Shown here: positions 59,661-64,000 of the stretch, piece by piece
Layout: the number at the start of each line of letters is the position of its first letter
How positions within the stretch are numbered: position 1 is the first letter of the stretch
NCBI RefSeq assembly: GCF_000204055.1
Contig: NW_006768774.1
Span: 1,317,819-1,381,818, forward strand
Direction: 5' to 3'
Source of the DNA: Melampsora larici-populina 98AG31
Taxonomy: Eukaryota; Basidiomycota; Pucciniomycetes; Pucciniales; Melampsoraceae
Length of the DNA stretch: 64,000 nucleotides
Made by a program: the position numbers and the translations under genes
The notes under the pieces: generated by a model
Told to the model about the DNA's origin: nothing
What the model saw: only the letters and a program-made list of their open reading frames with translations
Databases searched by the model: none

Positions 59661-60858
59661 TTATTTTGAACAACATGAATTAAATGAAGAAGTTGAAGAA
59701 GTTGAATGGATTGGAAAACTTGAACCTTTATTAATTGTGTTGTTTCGATTCGATTTAGATTGATCTAAGAAACCTAATTGATGGATTTGTTTTGCAACAG
59801 AAGCAAATGCCTTCAAGAAGAAGAAAAAACCACACCAAAAAAAGAAAAATGAATGAATTAATGTGATTAAAAAGAAGTCTGTAGTGAAGAGTGGAAAATT
59901 TAAGAAAATTTACTTCTTCTACATTTTCACCTGTCTTAGCACTCGTTTCAATATATTGTAAATCATGATCAATTGCCCATTGTTGAGCTTCTTCTACTGA
60001 AACTTGACGGGTTGAAGTTGATGATGAATCTGATTGAGAATTTGAAGTGATTAAATCCGATTTGTTTCCCACTAAGACGATCACCAAATTAGGATCACCA
60101 AATGATTTTAAATCTTTTAACCAATTCTCTAAATGTTGAAATGATGGACGATAAGTCGTATCAAACACTAATAATGCACCTGATGCACCTCTATACTATG
60201 TAATATCATATGAAAGAGTTGGATTAGATCAATCGAAATTTTGAGATTAGTTTAAAGAATTAGAGTTGGAAAAGTTTGACTACGTACATATGACCTAGTG
60301 ATTGAACGAAAACTTTCTTGACTTTGAAAAATAAAATAAAATAAATTCATTAGTTCATATTAGTTTAACATTAAGATTAAAATCAAGATTATAAATCTCA
60401 TACCCAGCTGTATCCCAAACTTGAACTTTGATAGTTTTTCCATTAGGTAAAGAAATCAAAGAAGCACCAAATTCCACTCCAATCTACCGAAAGAAAGAAA
60501 AAAGAATCAACTTTCGATTAGAAATATGAATGTTTGAATTGATGAAGAGAATTGAAAGATGACTACAAACAGTTGGATCAGATTGAGTTAAGAATCTTTT
60601 ATCAGTAAGTTGTACTAATAATGAAGATTTTCCAGTATTTGAATCTCCTACTACGACCTATTCGAAACCCAAAGGAATTAACAGATTGAAATGTAAATAT
60701 TCAAGAAAGATTGATGATTGATGATGTGAATCTGAAATGAATTGTGACTCAACAAATTTCATGATCTAAAGAAATGTTGAAGAGATGAATTGATCAGGTT
60801 TGAATGAATGACAATTGTTGTTGGATTATAAGAGACTTACATAGTCCCAAGTTGACAT
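59661..60858 (-). CDS. Rab GTPase, Rab2/Rab4 type
   Basis: Seven exons (60841-60858, 60754-60765, 60571-60657, 60404-60483, 60288-60321, 59914-60195, 59661-59810) join in phase and give 220 residues. Exon 2 is a 12-nt microexon (IMKF). G motifs are all present: P-loop GDSNTGKSS, effector TIGVEFGA, DTAGQES, NKSD and ETSAK. TDKRF and QESFRSITRSYYRGASGALL are closest to Rab2, while the start WDYIMKFVVVGD also recalls Rab4, so the subfamily is not certain. The C-terminus CCSK can be geranylgeranylated. Such GTPases steer vesicle traffic at the Golgi/ER interface or on endosomes. It is divergent from PEX2 (280 bp). Confidence 0.92.
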
Positions 60859-61138
60859 GGTGTGATTTGTTTTGATTGGTTGATTGGTTGAGAAATGAAG
60901 CTGGTTGGTGACTCTGAGTTGGATTGGTCAATTGTGAAATCGAGCAACGCACAAGGAAGTGACAGTGTGTATATGTAAAAGGAAATCTGATTGTAATCTG
61001 TGACATTTGGATTGAAAGATCTGTGATATCTCAGCTTTGCATCTCATTCTCAGCTGTTTACCACTTCCTTCTTCATGACCTTGCTCTTGGTTCTAACTTC
61101 TCAGTAAGAGTTCTTTGGTGATACTGATACTTCACTTC
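60859..61138. promoter_or_regulatory. Compact divergent promoter of the Rab and PEX2 genes
   Basis: Only 280 bp separate the two start codons, so both core promoters and leaders must fit here. No clear TATA element is seen in either direction. Confidence 0.5.
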
Positions 61139-62357
61139 ATGATGAACTTCAATCGAGTCAATCAAATTCATTCAAGTTTACTAGACCAGGAACTTTGGGA
61201 AACATTAATTCCATCAATTCATCAAATCACTCAATCAATCTCACTCGATCGATACAATTTAGAATTCATTACATTCTTAAAGTTTTATTGGATTTCAACT
61301 TCTCTTAAACACCATCAAACGACTTTCGGTTCAAAACTTTCAAACTTGAAATTCAATCCATCATCATCCAATCATCATACTCAATACAAATCAACAAATC
61401 AAAGCCTTGGTTCACATCAACTTTCAATCTATATCATCTTAAAGATCTTACCTTCTTATTTAAATTCAAGATTACGTGATTATATGTTATCATCCTCATG
61501 GTCAGATTATACATCAACACCAAACTTATCTTCATTATTTTCATCATCAACTCATCCTTCAATTCGGAAAAAATATTGGTTTAGATTCATTTGGGATACT
61601 TATAATCTTTTAGATCAAATCGATTCAAGTGCAAAATTCATTAATTTTTCAATCTTCTTATATAATGGTCAATATAGATCTTTGATGGAAAGATTACTTA
61701 AGATTCAATGGGTTTCTTCTAATTCGATCAATTCGAATCAAACTCTTAGTTTTGAATACTTAAATCGTCAATTAGTTTGGGAATCCATCACAGTAAGTAA
61801 TCTTAACCTATCATGAACTGATCCGATGATTCTTATTGACTTTTCTTTGGATTTGGGTCAATCAATAGGACTTTATTATCTTCATCTTACCATTTATAAA
61901 TCTCAAAAGAACCAAACTAAGGATCCTTCAAATCCAATCCAAGCTTTCCAAATTCCTAAAATCCAACCTATCTCTCCGACCAAACCCAAACCCAACCCCA
62001 ACACCGACTTCATCTCTCACAAACCCAAACCAAGTATCTAAACCCAAACAAACACCATACCAATCTTTACCCAAAACAACATGTCCGATTTGTATTTCTA
62101 ATTCGACTCATCAAAACCCATTTAACAATCCGAATCATCAAGTTCATCAATCATTCCAACCTAATTCATTAAATTTGATTCAAACTGTCGAATGTCAAGT
62201 GAAAGTACCTTATGTTGTGGATTGTTGTGATGGTCTTTATTGTTATTCTTGTTTAATTAATTCGATTTTGAAACATAGATCTTCACATTTAAATCAGAAT
62301 TGGGAATGTTGGAGGTGTGGTGAGATTGTGAAAAGTTTAAAAAGGTTTCATCCTTAA
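61139..62357 (+). CDS. PEX2: Peroxisome biogenesis factor 2 (PEX2), RING E3 ligase subunit
   Basis: Two exons, 61139-61792 and 61869-62357, join in phase and give 380 residues. The N-terminal PEX2/PEX12 domain begins RVNQIHSSLLDQELWETL and continues with helices including YWFRFIWDTYNLLDQI and NGQYRSLMERLL. After the join, DFIIFILPFINLKRTK is the conserved end of the membrane region. A RING finger follows from CPIC (about residue 290) through VDCCDGLYCYSCL to WECWRCG near the C-terminus. With PEX10 and PEX12 it forms the peroxisomal membrane ligase that ubiquitinates PEX5 for receptor recycling. A Pro/Asn-rich linker between membrane and RING parts is longer than usual. ATGs at 61139 and 61142 are adjacent; either may be used. 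Confidence 0.9.
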
Positions 62358-62726
62358 AAGTTTGATCATTACTTCATTCACATCTGGGTTGATGGTTTTA
62401 AATTATTATTATTATATGAAGAAAAAGATTTGTAATTTTACAAAAATCTAATTGAATCCTTGTTAAATATTGTTCAAGAATAAAAGGTTGAAAACATTCA
62501 AACAATTCAAGAATGAAAGGGTAATAGTCAAATTCTCTGTTCCTTGATTTACTTCTTATTTTTCCATTTTTAAGATCTTTATTCTCACTTGAATCTTGAG
62601 AGACTCAGTAGAATTTTTTTCAACCTCATTACATTCACATGAACTCACATAGATTAAGAAATCGTACAAATTCATCAAACACCATGAAGGACCCCATTTT
62701 TTTCAAAAAAAAAAGAACAGGTATAC
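62358..62726. other. Convergent 3' region of PEX2 and DPH1
   Basis: 370 bp of AT-rich DNA holding both 3' UTRs. ATTATTATTATATG and AATAAAAGG words after the PEX2 stop are candidate polyadenylation signals. Confidence 0.6.
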
Positions 62727-64000
62727 TTATACAGCTTTTGGTCTTCGAGTCGATTTAATACCTTTTCCATGCCTTGGTGTCCAATCACCCAGTGAGTCAT
62801 CAGCATAAAAGTCCATCTGTGAGTAGTTGAGATTCATTTCCATTCCAAAAACTTTGTTAGACTTCATTCCGCATCAAGAGATCCAAGAAAATCACAACAA
62901 GAGTTTAAACTTACGGGATAGTTTTCTAAAAGACCCACTCCATCTTCATCCATGCCAGTAAACCCTTTAGCTTCTCCTAAACTTACTTTAGCTTCGTAAG
63001 GACTCAAGAGTGGTACCTCAAACGATTCACCCCAATCAATGCTAAGACGAGGACAAGAAGTTTGAACAAAGATTCCAATGTGATCTTTGAATAAACTTAA
63101 TTTTTGTGGTGATAGTTCTGATATGAGTATAGGCACTGGAACTTGATGGTGATTACCAGTTCTGGTTCGTAAACCGGTTGAAATGGACTGAAATGCAATT
63201 GAACCAAGATTAGCACTCGTGGAATTGATCAAGTTAAGTCTTACTCACATTGACGACACTTAGACTACCTTGACGTCCAAGAGTACCGATGACGATGGCC
63301 CAAGTTTTCGAATCATCAGTCTTCCCGGATCCAGCTTGATCTTCAAGTTCCTTCAAACTCGACATAGCCTTTTGAATCGATTTTCCTCGGATTTGACGCA
63401 TCTGTCGATGATCATATCCTTCTTCAGTGATCCGTTTTTCATAAGGGTCGTATCGATAAGCCGGAATGGTAGGATTTGCAATCATGATGGACTCCAGATG
63501 AAATCTTCCATCACCCACATACCTAAATTTGATAAATTCAATGGCCAGATGACTCGTCAGCTCAGTTAGGTAGGACTAATAGCGAGGAGACTCTTCGAAG
63601 GAACAAGAACGTGGTATCCACACAGTATTGCATCAACATCCGAGTTCAGCTTGGGCGCTGTGCATCCTAGAATCTCACCAGGGCTAAGAGGTTTTACTTG
63701 AGGAACTGTGACCCGGAACTCGATCGGAGTCTGAATGGATGACGATCTTCCGCGATGAATCTCGTGAGAGTCAGGACCTTCAGTGATTTTCAGCCGCTCT
63801 GAGAGCTGGGGTGATGGTGATAGCTGTTCCAAATCTGTTTTCAACCCTTGAACAGCAGCTACAAATTGAACTGTCCCGACAACGGCCAAATGAACGACTT
63901 TCGTGAGTGTTGTTGATGGTTCGTCCGGGTCCTCTTCCAGAGCGATTTCAATTTGAGTATGACCTTGCCTTGTTGGAGTTGAGCATTCAGCATGAAGTGA
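62727..64000 (-). CDS. DPH1: Diphthamide biosynthesis protein DPH1 (5' part cut by window end)
   Basis: Visible exons are from beyond 64000 to 63624, then 63249-63522, 62915-63187 and 62727-62816, all in phase. Family hallmarks are [87 protein letters not shown] and [14 protein letters not shown]. The Cys in LGCTAP and in QTSCPRL are two of the three that bind the [4Fe-4S] cluster; the first lies upstream of the window edge. With DPH2 it transfers the 3-amino-3-carboxypropyl group of S-adenosylmethionine to a histidine of translation elongation factor 2, the first step of diphthamide synthesis. A basic tail (KSTRRPKAV) ends the protein. Confidence 0.95.

Noticed and set aside
61826..62041. 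Separate frame in the second PEX2 exon starting near the acceptor
   Set aside because: The other frame from the same acceptor continues the PEX2 membrane region into the RING finger without a stop, so this one is a shadow.
1..64000. CRISPR arrays, operons or bacterial-type ribosome binding sites
   Set aside because: The window is fungal nuclear DNA; no regularly spaced repeat arrays of CRISPR type were seen.

Overview
The window is nuclear DNA of a basidiomycete fungus, most likely a rust (Pucciniales). The evidence is AT-rich DNA, genes with many short (about 50-110 bp) GT-AG introns, a Cryptococcus-type CAS1 O-acetyltransferase, Asn/His/Ser-rich regulatory proteins and a heavy load of fungal transposons. 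Gene models below were built by hand: each multi-exon model was checked for in-phase joins at GT-AG (one GC-AG) borders. No transcript or database evidence was available, and species-level assignment is inference.

Left part (1-25 kb): a truncated MFS transporter gene (-); two small unrecognised genes (+); a BTB/POZ protein (-); then a compact cluster of three SGNH/PC-esterase-type genes (11.4-19.6 kb), with a CAS1-like membrane O-acetyltransferase between two paralogous membrane-anchored esterase-like genes. Next come an intact eight-exon gene of unknown function (20.8-23.1 kb) and the 3' half of a transposon-associated-looking gene (23.9-25.2 kb) that runs into a 998-base assembly gap (25273-26270).

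Middle (26-53 kb) is mostly mobile DNA around one host gene, a protein kinase A catalytic subunit with a very long low-complexity N-terminus (29.1-31.9 kb). In order: a 184-bp TA-flanked MITE; a non-autonomous PIF/Harbinger element abutting a full two-gene PIF/Harbinger element; a 9.2-kb Ty3/gypsy chromovirus (165-bp LTRs, 5-bp target duplication) that carries a complete hAT transposon (15-bp TIRs, 8-bp target duplication) in its leader; repeat-rich DNA; and a Tc1/mariner element with 28-bp identical TIRs. The LTR element appears to be self-primed: the ten bases next to the left LTR are complementary to a site inside the LTR. A U6 snRNA gene follows on the minus strand.

Right part (53-64 kb) is a dense housekeeping block: PRP28 (spliceosomal DEAD-box helicase, -), RPN8 (proteasome lid subunit, +), a Rab2/Rab4-type GTPase (-), PEX2 (peroxisomal RING E3, +) and DPH1 (diphthamide synthesis, -, cut by the window end). 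PRP28/RPN8 and Rab/PEX2 are divergent pairs with short shared upstream regions; PEX2 and DPH1 converge.

The most interesting signals are the nested, precisely delimited transposons (with apparently intact hAT and Harbinger transposases), the self-priming site of the LTR element, three in-frame TGA codons at positions compatible with CGA arginine codons in older elements, and the CAS1/PC-esterase cluster.
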